A program made the position numbers and the translations under genes. A stretch of DNA of 64,000 bases from Desulfobacter postgatei 2ac9 (GTDB lineage: Bacteria > Desulfobacterota > Desulfobacteria > Desulfobacterales > Desulfobacteraceae), in contig NZ_CM001488.1 in the NCBI RefSeq assembly GCF_000233695.2, positions 1,587,703-1,651,702 of the forward strand. Direction: 5' to 3'. Each line of letters starts with the position of its first letter. Position 1 is the stretch's first letter. Under the pieces are notes generated by a model, which did no database searches, was not told the origin of the DNA, and saw only the letters and a list, made by a program, of their open reading frames with translations. Positions 15,721-25,312 of this stretch are shown here, one piece after another.

Positions 15721-17694
15721 ATGACCTTTTTTTCTTGGACCTTACGAATAATTGCCGGATCATTTCTGATGGTCTGGCTGCCTGTGTTTAGTTTTGCATT
15801 TACACCTGGTGCATTTATCGTTTCACCTGCGGAAGTCGACCTGGGTACGGTACGAGTGCTTCCCGGTTCTCCAGCCGGGCCCTACGCCTTCACTATTTCC
15901 GTTGTCGGCGGACCTGTACCAGATGATTCAGTGGAAGTTGTAGATCCGGATACGGGTGAAACTACAACTTCAGATTCGGATGAAGAGGCCGTCTTTACGG
16001 CCTCCTGCGATGCGACCTGGTTGACCCTGGAACCTGCAGAGAGTACTGCCCCCGGAAGTATAACGGCAACTGCCACAATCAGCGAAACCATGGGTTCCGG
16101 TTTATGGAGCGCCAATGTGACCATTTTCTCCGGGCTTGATCCTGCCACCGAACCGGTAACGATTCCGGTGACGATTAATGTGATCCGAAGCATAGGGGAT
16201 TTGCTGACCGTTTCCCCCACCAAACTGGATTTGCAGATGACGGATCAAAATACGTCCCAGCAAACCTTTCCCGTCACCATTGCCAATGCCGATCCCAACA
16301 AATCAACCGGTTACCTCTGGAGTGCCCGGACAGATGTCGGCTGGCTGGTCTTATCTGATGATGAGGGATCGGGAGATACAACGATTTCCCTTCGGGTGGA
16401 CCCGGGCGCTATTTACTTGAACACTGACACCGATAATGACGGTGTTCCGGATGCAGCCGTCGGCATCATCACCTTTCGTTCAAGCCTGAATGTTGAAGCC
16501 GTGACCCTGACCGTTAATGCGACCATCCTCTCTTCTGCTGAACCTGCGGTTTCGCCCTCCCAGCTCTATTGGACGGTTGAGAAAAGTACCGCTGACACCG
16601 CTTTGAGCTTTTCGGCGCAGCGGCTGCAGGTTTTTGGATTTGAATCCGGGTGGACGGCAGCCAGTGATATGGGGTTTGTTTCTGCCGAACTTTATAATGC
16701 TGCAGGCGATTCGGGGACGGTGATTATCACCGATCCCTATGGCTGGGTGGAGGTGACCCCGAACGCCGAAATTCTTTCCTCCATGGATTACGGAACCTAC
16801 ATCGGCTATATCACGGTTTCCGACCTGGATAAAGAAGTTCAGTTTCAAATTCCCATCACCATCAACATTCGAGAACCCGGGGACGCGGTGTATCTGCCGG
16901 TCGTGGATTTTACAAGCTCCTACAGCCAGATGGAAGCGGCTGAATCAAGTCTTATCAATGTCCAGATTCCCGTTCCCGAGGACATTGCGCACTATCCGAC
17001 TGCCGCGACATGCCAGGCGGCAGGGGGGGCTTGGATTGATCCGAACAACACTCTCCTGGACAGCCTGGATGCGTACTGCAGTCTGAATGAACGTGCCTAT
17101 GTGCTGCTGGAGCGTCGGGACATGGAGCCCGGAATGGTATACGCAATGACCAAAACCGGCACATTGGCCCTGGCCTATGAGAACGGCATCAAAGTCTCCG
17201 GGGCGGATGACCTTTCCTATGCGGACGGGCCGGTTTCATATATCCCCGTTGGCCCGCTTCAGATGATCGGCAGCTACGGCACAGTGGTGGTCAGCCTGAG
17301 AATCGGAAACAACCTGTCATCTGCCGTGGAAATTCAACGTCTGCTGATCAGCCTCCAGACCCTGGAAGGCCAATGGACAGTGACCGAAGCCTACAAGGGC
17401 TCCTATTATGTGTACGATTTCGCTCCGTTAACCGTTGAGCGGATTATTGACGGTCAGCCCGGCTATACCGCCTCGTGGGAGAATATGCCGGTTCGCGTCT
17501 CCTTCGGTGACGGGAGTAACTGGTTATATCAATTGTTTTTTGAGCAAGAAGGGGGAATTTATTATACATATCAAATACAACGCCTCTCCGGCAGCCAGAT
17601 GTCGGGACAATGGCGATACACCTGGCGAGGCACCTCCTCTGATTGGGAGACCTTTGAGGCCCAACGGCCACTATGGCAACTTACGTTTCCCTGA
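15721..17694 (+). CDS. Secreted protein with BACON-like Ig-fold domains
   Basis: A 657-residue protein with a clear signal peptide (residues 1-27, ending FSFAF). From about residue 30 come several Ig-like units, each with a FxVSPxxxxL opening, a Trp-Leu pair (CDATWLTLEP, TDVGWLVLSD, YGWVEVTP) and a xxVPVTINV-type end. This fits BACON-like all-beta domains, which often bind glycans or mucin. The C-terminal ~260 residues are not repeated and contain a possible WDxF-like beta region with many aromatic residues. There is no catalytic motif and no membrane anchor, so it is probably exported to the periplasm or outside. Its close neighbour is a lipoprotein on the same strand. Confidence 0.65.
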   Translation: MTFFSWTLRIIAGSFLMVWLPVFSFAFTPGAFIVSPAEVDLGTVRVLPGSPAGPYAFTISVVGGPVPDDSVEVVDPDTGETTTSDSDEEAVFTASCDATWLTLEPAESTAPGSITATATISETMGSGLWSANVTIFSGLDPATEPVTIPVTINVIRSIGDLLTVSPTKLDLQMTDQNTSQQTFPVTIANADPNKSTGYLWSARTDVGWLVLSDDEGSGDTTISLRVDPGAIYLNTDTDNDGVPDAAVGIITFRSSLNVEAVTLTVNATILSSAEPAVSPSQLYWTVEKSTADTALSFSAQRLQVFGFESGWTAASDMGFVSAELYNAAGDSGTVIITDPYGWVEVTPNAEILSSMDYGTYIGYITVSDLDKEVQFQIPITINIREPGDAVYLPVVDFTSSYSQMEAAESSLINVQIPVPEDIAHYPTAATCQAAGGAWIDPNNTLLDSLDAYCSLNERAYVLLERRDMEPGMVYAMTKTGTLALAYENGIKVSGADDLSYADGPVSYIPVGPLQMIGSYGTVVVSLRIGNNLSSAVEIQRLLISLQTLEGQWTVTEAYKGSYYVYDFAPLTVERIIDGQPGYTASWENMPVRVSFGDGSNWLYQLFFEQEGGIYYTYQIQRLSGSQMSGQWRYTWRGTSSDWETFEAQRPLWQLTFP

Positions 17695-17760
17695 AAGTGC
17701 TGAAGGTGTCGGCTTGAAGCGTTCAAAATGCCATATTTATCTTTGATTTAGGAGTGTGTA

Positions 17761-19014
17761 ATGAAAATAGTATGGGCCGGGGTAATAAGCTTATTGGCGG
17801 CAGCATTGTTTGCCTCCTGCGGCACCACGAAAGTCGATTCGATTCACCCGATGGTTCAAACGGCATCTTTTGGGGAGGGAAAAAAGATTGTGATTCTGCC
17901 CTTTGCCGATTATACCCCGTCCGATTCTCCCATGGGATATTGGCGCCGGAATGTGCTCATAATGGAATCGCTCCAGGACGAAATCCTTCGATATGGGTAT
18001 ATGCCGGTTATTAATGAAGATGTCATATCCTATTTGACGGATAAAAAAATCATTAACCAGGAGAAGATGACCAGAAAGCCGTCATCCGCAGATTCCATGC
18101 TTAAAGCCGAACTTGAAAAAGAGTGGTCCGATGAGATGAAGGTTGAAATTGCAAATGTTTTGGTGTCAAACGCGAAAAAGAGAAAAGCGGAATATAGCCG
18201 CGATATGGCATCGGAATATAAAACAATTGCCCTGGATGCCGGGGTTATCAGGGATATCGGCCGAACATTTGATGCGGATTATATTGTCCGGGGACGGATC
18301 ATGGTGTTTAAGACCGGCCGCGAAGACAGTTTTAATCCGCTTCAAACCGGTGTGCTTCCATTTTTTTTCAATTTCGGAAGCCGAACCGCCTTTGGTATCG
18401 CCGAGTCTGAAAATTATGAGATGATCGATAAAATGGCCATCGGCGGGTTGCTGGGGGCGGCTATTGCCCCAAGTGGCTGGCCTATTGAAGAGTCCTCAGC
18501 CGATACGGTGCTTTCCGACGCCCACCCCCGTTTTGACGGAGGCCTGTCTGCTATAGGCGGTACCAGTTACGCAGAATGGAATACGGCGATCTGGGGCGTT
18601 GCCGGGGCTGCTGTGGCCCATCTGGCGCATAAGGGCGGCCGTGTTGACAACGCGGTGGTCCAGCTCAGGATGATTGTTCAGGACACAAGAACCGGTGGTA
18701 TCGTGTGGACCAACCGCTCAGAGGTTAAAACAATGACCGAGAGCGTTTTCAGTAAAAAAGATGCGGATACGTTGATGAGCCATGCGATTCAGCAGGTATG
18801 CGAGCGCCTTGTGGATAGTTTTGCCGCCACAGAGAATAATCGGCGCATTGTCCGCATAAATGATGACGGGACCCTTTATGTTACCCCCTACGGTGGGCTG
18901 CATAAATATCCGATTGACAGCACGGGTACCATTTATGTGGATTCTCCGGCCAGGACAATTAAAAACCGAACACAGCTTGATCCGGTTTCAAGCGCCGGAA
19001 GTACTGAACGATAA
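17761..19014 (+). CDS. Lipoprotein of unknown function
   Basis: A 417-residue protein with a lipoprotein signal: a hydrophobic segment and the lipobox LFASC, cysteine 20 being the predicted lipidation site. The next residues GTTKVD lack an aspartate at +2, so outer-membrane sorting is plausible. The central text KKIVILPFADYTP resembles the nucleotide-free fold of CsgG/GNA1162-like lipoproteins. Later segments are glycine-rich (GGLLGAAIAPSGW, GVAGAAVAHLAHKGG), and a conserved DTRTGGIVWTNRSE stretch is typical of such envelope lipoproteins. TTAGGAG precedes the ATG. It follows the BACON-like gene by 66 bases and ends at a strong terminator, so the two likely form one operon. Confidence 0.65.
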   Translation: MKIVWAGVISLLAAALFASCGTTKVDSIHPMVQTASFGEGKKIVILPFADYTPSDSPMGYWRRNVLIMESLQDEILRYGYMPVINEDVISYLTDKKIINQEKMTRKPSSADSMLKAELEKEWSDEMKVEIANVLVSNAKKRKAEYSRDMASEYKTIALDAGVIRDIGRTFDADYIVRGRIMVFKTGREDSFNPLQTGVLPFFFNFGSRTAFGIAESENYEMIDKMAIGGLLGAAIAPSGWPIEESSADTVLSDAHPRFDGGLSAIGGTSYAEWNTAIWGVAGAAVAHLAHKGGRVDNAVVQLRMIVQDTRTGGIVWTNRSEVKTMTESVFSKKDADTLMSHAIQQVCERLVDSFAATENNRRIVRINDDGTLYVTPYGGLHKYPIDSTGTIYVDSPARTIKNRTQLDPVSSAGSTER

Positions 19015-19024
19015 TTTGTTTACG

Positions 19025-19058
19025 AGCAAGGGGATTTGAAAAAATCCCCTTGCTTTTT
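19025..19058 (+). terminator. Rho-independent terminator after lipoprotein gene
   Basis: A 10-base perfect stem (AGCAAGGGGA / TCCCCTTGCT) with an A-rich loop is followed by a run of five T on the plus strand. It lies 10 bases after the lipoprotein stop and ahead of the convergent protease gene. Confidence 0.85.
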
Positions 19059-19077
19059 GCCGATTCCTTCGAGTAGA

Positions 19078-20352
19078 TCAGTCAATGGTTTGACGATATA
19101 AGTCGTACACTTCCTGCTTTGCAGCTTCCACTGTTGCCGCATCTTCGGTGATATCGTAAAGATAAAAATTGCCGGCACTCAGGCCCAGATTGGCATGGTA
19201 CAGGCCGACTTCGGCCTTGTTCTCCATGATGATCAGGTCGGTGCCGGCGGCCCCGTTTTTCACCGCTTCGATCATGACATACCTTGGCACCCCGTTGGCA
19301 AGGGCCTGCACCCAGTAAACAAGGCCTGCCTGGAGCGGGTCCCTGTTGAAAAGATTGTTAAAGATGGCCTGGACAAACTCGGTATCCGTATTTTCCGCCG
19401 GATACAGTGTCTGGGTTTCAGGCTGGTCGAAAAAACTTTTGCCAATCATCTCAATGGTAAAGGATGAATTGGTCCAGTATTCAATCCCGGCATCCGCAGG
19501 AGCCCTGTTAAAGCTGGCCACATAAAGTTTGGCCACCTGGGTTCTTTTTGAATTTGTTACATCAGCACCGTCACAATCCTGATCAATACCGTCGTGCCGG
19601 GTTTCCGCGGCCCCGGGATGGATGGTGTCATCATTGTCATTGCAGTCCCAATCGTTGATAACATAGCCGGAAGGCCGGTTGGCCGTCGTATAAGGCGAAT
19701 AGGTATCCCCGTATCCGTCACCGTCCCAGTCCCGGTAATAGGTGGTATCCGGCGTTCCGTATATGGCGGCAACCCCTGCGATATCATCCTCCTGGGGAAG
19801 ATAGATATCTCCGGCATAGGATGCCATGATCGAGTCAATCCCGCTGTTCTCATGGTTCAGGCCAAGGGCATGTCCGAGTTCATGTATGGCAATTCTGGTA
19901 AAATCGTTGGATGAATAGGACCATGGGCCGGAATAAACATCCCAGTGTTGATTGGCGTTAAATACAATATCGGTTTCAGTAATGGTATCACCGACATACC
20001 AGATATGGGTGACGGCAAGGGTGTTTTGGCCCCAGGCGTCACCGCAGTCCGAAGCGGCGAAACCGACCCCGTTTCTTTCATCATCTTCCCGGCAAGGATT
20101 CGAGTAGGTCTCCCTGACAATATAATATTCAAAGCTTGTGTTCACACTCCATTGGTACATGGCGCTTTCAAAGGCATCATTCCACAGGCCGTCTTCGCCC
20201 GGGATATCCACATGAAAGATCGCAGAAGCTGTTGGCCAGCGATAGGCCGCCAATTCATAGGCTCCGACATCCGGCGTCATTAGTGTTGCAAAACAGAGCA
20301 GACAGATCAGGGTGAAGGTCTTGTGAGATTTCAGCTTATGGATTGGTTTCAT
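19078..20352 (-). CDS. Matrixin-like M10 metalloprotease with DUF4214 C-terminus
   Basis: A 424-residue secreted protein. The signal peptide covers about residues 1-31 (…CLLCFATLMTPDVGA). The zinc site HELGHALGLNH begins at about residue 157, and the Met-turn SIMASY follows about 14 residues later, as in matrixins. After the protease domain comes an aspartate-rich segment (DWDGDGYGDT, DWDCNDNDDTIHPGAAE, DGIDQDCDG) of the MopE-like metal-binding type, likely Ca-binding. The last ~160 residues match DUF4214 (VAKLYVASFNRAPADAGIEYW). AAGGAAA precedes the ATG, and the start overlaps the stop of the upstream gene by 17 bases, so they are one operon. Confidence 0.85.
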   Translation of the reverse strand: MKPIHKLKSHKTFTLICLLCFATLMTPDVGAYELAAYRWPTASAIFHVDIPGEDGLWNDAFESAMYQWSVNTSFEYYIVRETYSNPCREDDERNGVGFAASDCGDAWGQNTLAVTHIWYVGDTITETDIVFNANQHWDVYSGPWSYSSNDFTRIAIHELGHALGLNHENSGIDSIMASYAGDIYLPQEDDIAGVAAIYGTPDTTYYRDWDGDGYGDTYSPYTTANRPSGYVINDWDCNDNDDTIHPGAAETRHDGIDQDCDGADVTNSKRTQVAKLYVASFNRAPADAGIEYWTNSSFTIEMIGKSFFDQPETQTLYPAENTDTEFVQAIFNNLFNRDPLQAGLVYWVQALANGVPRYVMIEAVKNGAAGTDLIIMENKAEVGLYHANLGLSAGNFYLYDITEDAATVEAAKQEVYDLYRQTID

Positions 20353-20983
20353 TTAATCGTTTCCTTAATGCCTGTTTAAACTCGTTCAAGGGCAGCCCTT
20401 TTGTCTCTTCCCGGTTTTGTTCAACAGTTACACCTGTTGCCACCCCTCTACTGAAGGCTTTAACGCGCCTTGTCTCATTTGACGGCTGCACGCTGTCCGC
20501 GTCAAAGGAGATCCTGGTTACCGGCTGGTTTTTTGAAGTCATTATCCTCTCTATCCCGGTATCGTCTGCCGTCACGGTAAAATGTCCCTGGCTCCAGCCG
20601 TACAACGGATGAACCTGGTTTCTTTCAAGGGATTCCACAAAGTAAACACCGCGTTCCCCGTCTCGGGGAATTTGAATATCGCTGACGGCCATGGTCAGAT
20701 TGCCCACGGCTCCACCGAGAAATCTTAAGGTAATTGTCTGTTCCGGGTATTCCCCTTTAATGATTTCTTTGATTTCGCAGGTGACAAAGGTGTGGATCCG
20801 TTTGGGTCCGGTCTGTTTTGATTCCACAGACAATACCCGCCCTTCGAATATAAATTCGGATCCTGTAAGCAGTTCATCCATGGTTATTTTTAAGACGCTT
20901 GCTCCATAAACTGTTGAAAGGGGCAGCGTACTTGTGAGGACCAGGAGGAGTATCGTCAACAGGCGTTGTTTGTCTGATTTCAT
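20336..20983 (-). CDS. Conserved secreted protein, partner of matrixin
   Basis: A 215-residue protein from the ATG at 20983, which has an AAAGGAAG ribosome site; an alternative start 39 bases upstream lacks one. It has a signal peptide (residues 1-28, ending VYGA). The body (SEFIFEGRVLSVESKQTG, HTFVTCEIKEIIKGEYP, TLRFLGGA) matches a family often encoded just upstream of matrixin-like proteases in Desulfobacterota, with no known function. The 17-base overlap with the protease gene implies coupled translation, so a chaperone, inhibitor or co-secreted partner role is a reasonable guess only. Confidence 0.65.
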   Translation of the reverse strand: MKSDKQRLLTILLLVLTSTLPLSTVYGASVLKITMDELLTGSEFIFEGRVLSVESKQTGPKRIHTFVTCEIKEIIKGEYPEQTITLRFLGGAVGNLTMAVSDIQIPRDGERGVYFVESLERNQVHPLYGWSQGHFTVTADDTGIERIMTSKNQPVTRISFDADSVQPSNETRRVKAFSRGVATGVTVEQNREETKGLPLNEFKQALRKRLNETNP

Positions 20984-21266
20984 GTGGCTTCCTTTGGTTT
21001 TAAAACAGATTTTAAATCTCAAATTTTTGAGGTGATTATTTAATTATACAACCTCATTATTGACATATCAACACCATAGGCAATAGCTTAACAGAGTATA
21101 GAAAAAAGGCTTTCATACCGATGAAAAACTTGCGTTGAAACCTGATGGTTGATATATAGACCCACCTTTACCTGGGCAGTTGCCGGGTCGATATCTTTTC
21201 TTCTCATTGGTTAAGGGTTTTTTAAAGATAATAATTTTACAGGTGATATATTATTTAGGGTAGGTG

Positions 21267-22244
21267 ATGAAGACCGCTGTTATATTTGGGGTTTCAGGCC
21301 AGGATGGCGCTTTTTTATCCCGGCTGCTGCTGGAAAAACAATACCGGGTGATCGGGGTCTGCCGAAATACCGGGAACGCTTTTCTAAATAATCTTGATCT
21401 GCTGAATATCAGGCACAGGATTGAGTTGATTCCCTCCTCAATCGGCCATTTTGACCATGTGAAGCAGATTGTTCAAGAATATAAACCTGATGAGATTTAC
21501 AATCTGGCCGGGCAGAGTTCGGTCTCCCGCTCTTTCGAGGAACCCGTAGCTACCTTTGAGGGAATCAGCATGGGTACATTGAATCTCCTTGAAACGGTCC
21601 GGACACTTAATTTGCCTGTCAAATTGTATAATGCCGGATCGGGTGACTGTTTTGGAAATATAAAGGGTCAGGTCGCCACCGAGGAAACCCGGTTTAACCC
21701 CGCCAGTCCCTATGGGGTCGCCAAGGCTTGCGCATTCTGGCAGGTGGCAGCTTATCGTGATGCCTATGGTATTTTTGCCTGCACAGGACTTTTGTTCAAT
21801 CATGAATCCTACCTGAGGCCTGCACAGTTTGTCACACAAAAGATTGTGAAAACCGCCTGCCGTATTGCCCATGGCAAATGCAGCGAACTGATTTTAGGTA
21901 ATATCGGCATTGAACGGGACTGGGGCTGGGCACCGGAATATGTGGTGGCCATGTGGAAAATGCTCCAGCAGGAAACGCCGGACGATTATATTATTGCCAC
22001 GGGCACGACCATAAGCCTGGAAGATTTTATCCGTGCCGTTTTTCAACGGCTTAATCTGGACTGGAAGAAATATGTTACAACGGATCACAGGTTTTTACGG
22101 CCTTCTGATATTGCGACCATCCGTGCCAATCCCCAAAAGGCCGAAGACCGCTTGGGATGGAAAGCCAAATTCACCGGATATGATGTGGCAAGGATGATGG
22201 TTGAAGCCGAACTGAACATCGAAGGGAACCAATTAGGATTATAA
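21267..22244 (+). CDS. GDP-mannose 4,6-dehydratase-family SDR (candidate GDP-6-deoxy-mannose reductase)
   Basis: A 325-residue extended SDR. The NAD(P)-binding motif GVSGQDGAF is at the N-terminus and the catalytic YxxxK appears as SPYGVAKA. The body is close to Gmd (LFNHESYLRP, ERDWGWAPEYV), but the Gmd active-site text STSELYG is replaced by GSGDCFG, more like the SGDVYG of Rmd. Since a canonical gmd starts immediately after this stop, this enzyme may reduce the 4-keto product to GDP-D-rhamnose. A second dehydratase or a C4 epimerase/reductase of another deoxysugar is also possible. The start could be the GTG three bases upstream. Confidence 0.75.
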   Translation: MKTAVIFGVSGQDGAFLSRLLLEKQYRVIGVCRNTGNAFLNNLDLLNIRHRIELIPSSIGHFDHVKQIVQEYKPDEIYNLAGQSSVSRSFEEPVATFEGISMGTLNLLETVRTLNLPVKLYNAGSGDCFGNIKGQVATEETRFNPASPYGVAKACAFWQVAAYRDAYGIFACTGLLFNHESYLRPAQFVTQKIVKTACRIAHGKCSELILGNIGIERDWGWAPEYVVAMWKMLQQETPDDYIIATGTTISLEDFIRAVFQRLNLDWKKYVTTDHRFLRPSDIATIRANPQKAEDRLGWKAKFTGYDVARMMVEAELNIEGNQLGL

Positions 22245-23372
22245 ATGAAAAAAGCGTTAATTACCGGTATTACCGGACAGGACGGGGCTTACCTGACTGA
22301 ATTTTTGATCGGCAAAGGATATGAGGTTCACGGCATAAAAAGACGTGCCTCCTCTTTCAATACCCACAGGATTGATCATCTTTACCAGGATCAACATTTA
22401 AAAAACAGGCGGCTTATGCTCCATTACGGGGACATGACCGATTCTTCCAATCTGATTAAGCTGGTGCAGCAGATTCAGCCCGATGAGGTATACAACCTTG
22501 CAGCCCAGTCCCATGTGGCGGTTTCCTTTGAGGCGCCCGAGTATACTGCCGATACCGATGCCGTTGGGACCCTTCGCATGCTTGAAGCCCTTAAAATAGT
22601 TGGTCTTCATGAAAATTGCCGGTTTTATCAGGCATCCACCTCAGAACTTTACGGAAAGGTGCAACAGTTCCCCCAGACCGAAAGCACCCCGTTTTATCCC
22701 AGATCACCCTATGCCGTGGCAAAACTGTATGCCTACTGGATTGTGGTCAATTACAGGGAAGCCTACGGCATGTATGCCTGCAACGGCATCCTGTTCAACC
22801 ATGAATCCCCCTTGAGGGGAGAAACCTTTGTCACCCGTAAAATTACCAGAGCCCTGGCAAGGATTGCCCTTGGGCTTAAAAAGTGCCTTTACCTGGGCAA
22901 CCTGGATGCAAAAAGGGACTGGGGGCATGCAAAGGATTATGTGGAAATGCAGTGGCTCATGCTTCAGCAGGAAAAACCCGAAGATTTTGTCATTGCCACC
23001 GGTGTTCAGCATTCCGTAAGGCAATTTGTGGAGATTGCCGCCGCACATCTGGGCATTACCCTGGCATGGAAAGGCGCCGGGGTGGATGAACAAGGCATTG
23101 TCGAGGCTGTTGCCCCATACAAAGCCGGGGGCGGTGCTGCCGATGTGACCCCGGGAGATGTGGTGGTCAGGGTTGATCCCATGTATTTCAGGCCTGCTGA
23201 AGTTGAAACCCTTTTGGGTGACCCTGCCAAGGCAAAATCAAAACTCGGCTGGCAGCCCCGTATTTCTTTTGAGGATATGGTTAAGGAGATGGTGGCCCAT
23301 GATATGAAAGAGGCGGGCCGGGACGCCCTTTGCCGAAAAGAGGGCTTTACGGTGTGCAATTACGATGAATAG
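22245..23372 (+). CDS. gmd: GDP-mannose 4,6-dehydratase
   Basis: A 375-residue protein with canonical Gmd motifs: [10 protein letters not shown] (NADP binding), [21 protein letters not shown] (active-site Thr/Ser and Glu), [12 protein letters not shown] (YxxxK) and [16 protein letters not shown]. It converts GDP-D-mannose to GDP-4-keto-6-deoxy-D-mannose in the cytoplasm. Its ATG follows the preceding SDR stop with no spacer. It is slightly longer than E. coli Gmd at the C-terminus, with an inserted glycine/alanine-rich segment near residue 285. It feeds the polysaccharide locus downstream. Confidence 0.95.
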   Translation: MKKALITGITGQDGAYLTEFLIGKGYEVHGIKRRASSFNTHRIDHLYQDQHLKNRRLMLHYGDMTDSSNLIKLVQQIQPDEVYNLAAQSHVAVSFEAPEYTADTDAVGTLRMLEALKIVGLHENCRFYQASTSELYGKVQQFPQTESTPFYPRSPYAVAKLYAYWIVVNYREAYGMYACNGILFNHESPLRGETFVTRKITRALARIALGLKKCLYLGNLDAKRDWGHAKDYVEMQWLMLQQEKPEDFVIATGVQHSVRQFVEIAAAHLGITLAWKGAGVDEQGIVEAVAPYKAGGGAADVTPGDVVVRVDPMYFRPAEVETLLGDPAKAKSKLGWQPRISFEDMVKEMVAHDMKEAGRDALCRKEGFTVCNYDE

Positions 23373-23396
23373 CTTGTCGGGCATCGGGGGCAGGCT

Positions 23397-24173
23397 ATGT
23401 CACGTCTGAACCTGTCATATATTATAGAGATCACCCGCAGGGATTTTGCCGAGCGGTTTGCAGGGTCGGTTTTAGGGTCCATGTGGGCCATTATCTGGCC
23501 CATGATCAATCTTTTTATTTATATCGTAATCTTCGGAAAGCTCATGGGGGCCCGTCTTCCCGGAACCTCGGAGATGAATTCCTACGGTATTTATCTTGCC
23601 GCAGGACTTATCCCCTGGTTGGCCTTTTCAGAAACAATAAATCGTTGCGCATCAGTGTTTCCGGCAAAAAAGCATATTATCACAAAGGTAAATACCTCAT
23701 TTTTGGCGCTGCTTTTGCATATTAACCTGTCTGAAACCATTACCTATGTCATATCCATGCTGGTTTTTTTTCTGATCCTTTTGTGTACCGGTTATGAATT
23801 TCACATCTCGTTATGGCTGCTCCCGGTTTTGTATTACCTCCAACAGATGTTGGCGCTGGGGCTTGGGTTGATTGCAGGGGTTTTAAATGTTTTTATCCGT
23901 GATGTGCGTCAAATTACAGGGGTGATTTTACAGCTGTGGTTCTGGTTTACGCCTATTGTTTATATTGTTGATATTCTTCCTGAGCCGGTAAGAAAAATTA
24001 TCATGTACAATCCGGCGTTCAGGTTGATAGATGCCTACCACAAAATATTTGCGTTTCATTCATACCCTTCATTTAAAGGCCTTTGGGTACTCGCTGTGGT
24101 TACCCACCTGATTTTGTTTTTTTCCTTTTTGATGCTCCGGTATCTGGAAAAAGATATAAGGGATTTTCTATGA
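23397..24173 (+). CDS. wzm: ABC-2 type polysaccharide export permease
   Basis: A 258-residue integral membrane protein of the Wzm/TagG family, with about six transmembrane helices. The N-terminal RRDFAERFAGSVLGSMWAIIWP is the ABC-2 polysaccharide-exporter signature. It would form the channel that moves undecaprenyl-linked O-polysaccharide across the inner membrane with the ATPase encoded at 25309. Its stop overlaps the next start (ATGA), and the order permease-glycosyltransferase-ATPase is one tight operon. Confidence 0.92.
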   Translation: MSRLNLSYIIEITRRDFAERFAGSVLGSMWAIIWPMINLFIYIVIFGKLMGARLPGTSEMNSYGIYLAAGLIPWLAFSETINRCASVFPAKKHIITKVNTSFLALLLHINLSETITYVISMLVFFLILLCTGYEFHISLWLLPVLYYLQQMLALGLGLIAGVLNVFIRDVRQITGVILQLWFWFTPIVYIVDILPEPVRKIIMYNPAFRLIDAYHKIFAFHSYPSFKGLWVLAVVTHLILFFSFLMLRYLEKDIRDFL

Positions 24174-25312
24174 AAATTTTGGTTAACGCAATACCCATGA
24201 CCGGACTTTTAACCGGCATTGCAAGGTACCTGCGCAACTTATACCACACCATCCATGGCATGGGCCGGGCCGATATCCGTTATTTTAACGGAAGCTGCGT
24301 TGTGGACGCCATGCCGCCCATGGCAGACGCCGGACGGTGGCAGAAAACCGTGGGAGCTGTCAGGTACCTGCCTGACCATGTAATTTTCGGGGTGAGGGCT
24401 GCCCGGTGGATGAAGTATGAGTATTGCCTGAACAGGGTGTGTCGGAACCAGACACCCGGGTTTTCGGTTTACCATGAAACAGCCTTTTCACCGGCAAAGC
24501 TGACAAGGGTCCCTACGGTATTTTCCATCTATGATCTCTCTTTGCGCCGGTATAAGGAGACTCATCCAAAGGAGCGGGTGCTTTTTTTTGAATATTTTAT
24601 AAAAACAAGACTGCGGTATGCCAGGCACATCCTGACTATTTCAGAATTTATCCGGCAGGAGATCATCAGCGAGTTCAAGGTGGATCCGTCCATGGTCACG
24701 GCGGTACCGCTGGCTGCGGACCCGGTGTTTACCCCTGCGGATAAGAACGTTGTGGCAACGGTGAGGCAAAAGTACAACCTGCCCCCATCGTATCTGCTCT
24801 TTGTAAGCTCTCTTGAACCCAGAAAAAACATTGATCTTCTCGTGGATGCCCTGGCGGAAACAAAAACCGATATCCCCATTGTCCTTGTGGGCTGGAAAGG
24901 GTGGGGTGAAAAATCCTGGTTTGAGAAAATCAGAAATAAAAACCTTAAAAACAGGGTCTATATTACAGGCCATATCCCGGACCATGATTTAAGGGCTGTT
25001 TACACAGGCGCCCAGGCGTTGATTTATCCAAGTTTATACGAAGGGTTCGGCCTTCCCATTGTGGAGGCAATGGCCTGCGGCTGTCCGGTTATCTGTTCCA
25101 ACGTCTCCAGCATGCCCGAAGTGGCGGGAGATGCGGCCGTTTTAATTGATCCGCGGCAAAGCAGTGAACTGGCCCAGGCCATTGAAACTGTTGTCCATGA
25201 CACAGGCGCAAGAACCCTTTTGGCGGAAAAAGGAAAAGCGCGCGCCCTGGGCTTTACATGGGAATCCACTGCCAATCAAACCCTTGATGTATACAGGAAC
25301 GCGGCAAGATGA
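24170..25312 (+). CDS. GT4 family glycosyltransferase
   Basis: A 380-residue GT-B enzyme. The start at 24170 overlaps the permease stop; a longer frame from 24083 would run through the permease gene and is rejected. Diagnostic features are FVSSLEPRKNIDLLVDAL at the domain junction and the E-x7-E site EGFGLPIVEAMACG near residue 290. It resembles mannosyl/rhamnosyltransferases of WbpX/Y/Z type (inference). Its position between wzm and wzt makes it part of O-polysaccharide chain synthesis. Confidence 0.88.
   Translation: MKILVNAIPMTGLLTGIARYLRNLYHTIHGMGRADIRYFNGSCVVDAMPPMADAGRWQKTVGAVRYLPDHVIFGVRAARWMKYEYCLNRVCRNQTPGFSVYHETAFSPAKLTRVPTVFSIYDLSLRRYKETHPKERVLFFEYFIKTRLRYARHILTISEFIRQEIISEFKVDPSMVTAVPLAADPVFTPADKNVVATVRQKYNLPPSYLLFVSSLEPRKNIDLLVDALAETKTDIPIVLVGWKGWGEKSWFEKIRNKNLKNRVYITGHIPDHDLRAVYTGAQALIYPSLYEGFGLPIVEAMACGCPVICSNVSSMPEVAGDAAVLIDPRQSSELAQAIETVVHDTGARTLLAEKGKARALGFTWESTANQTLDVYRNAAR

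Noticed and set aside
24083-24169. Longer start for the GT4 gene following the permease
   Set aside because: It would run through permease coding sequence; the ATGA overlap at 24170 gives the expected GT-B N-terminus.
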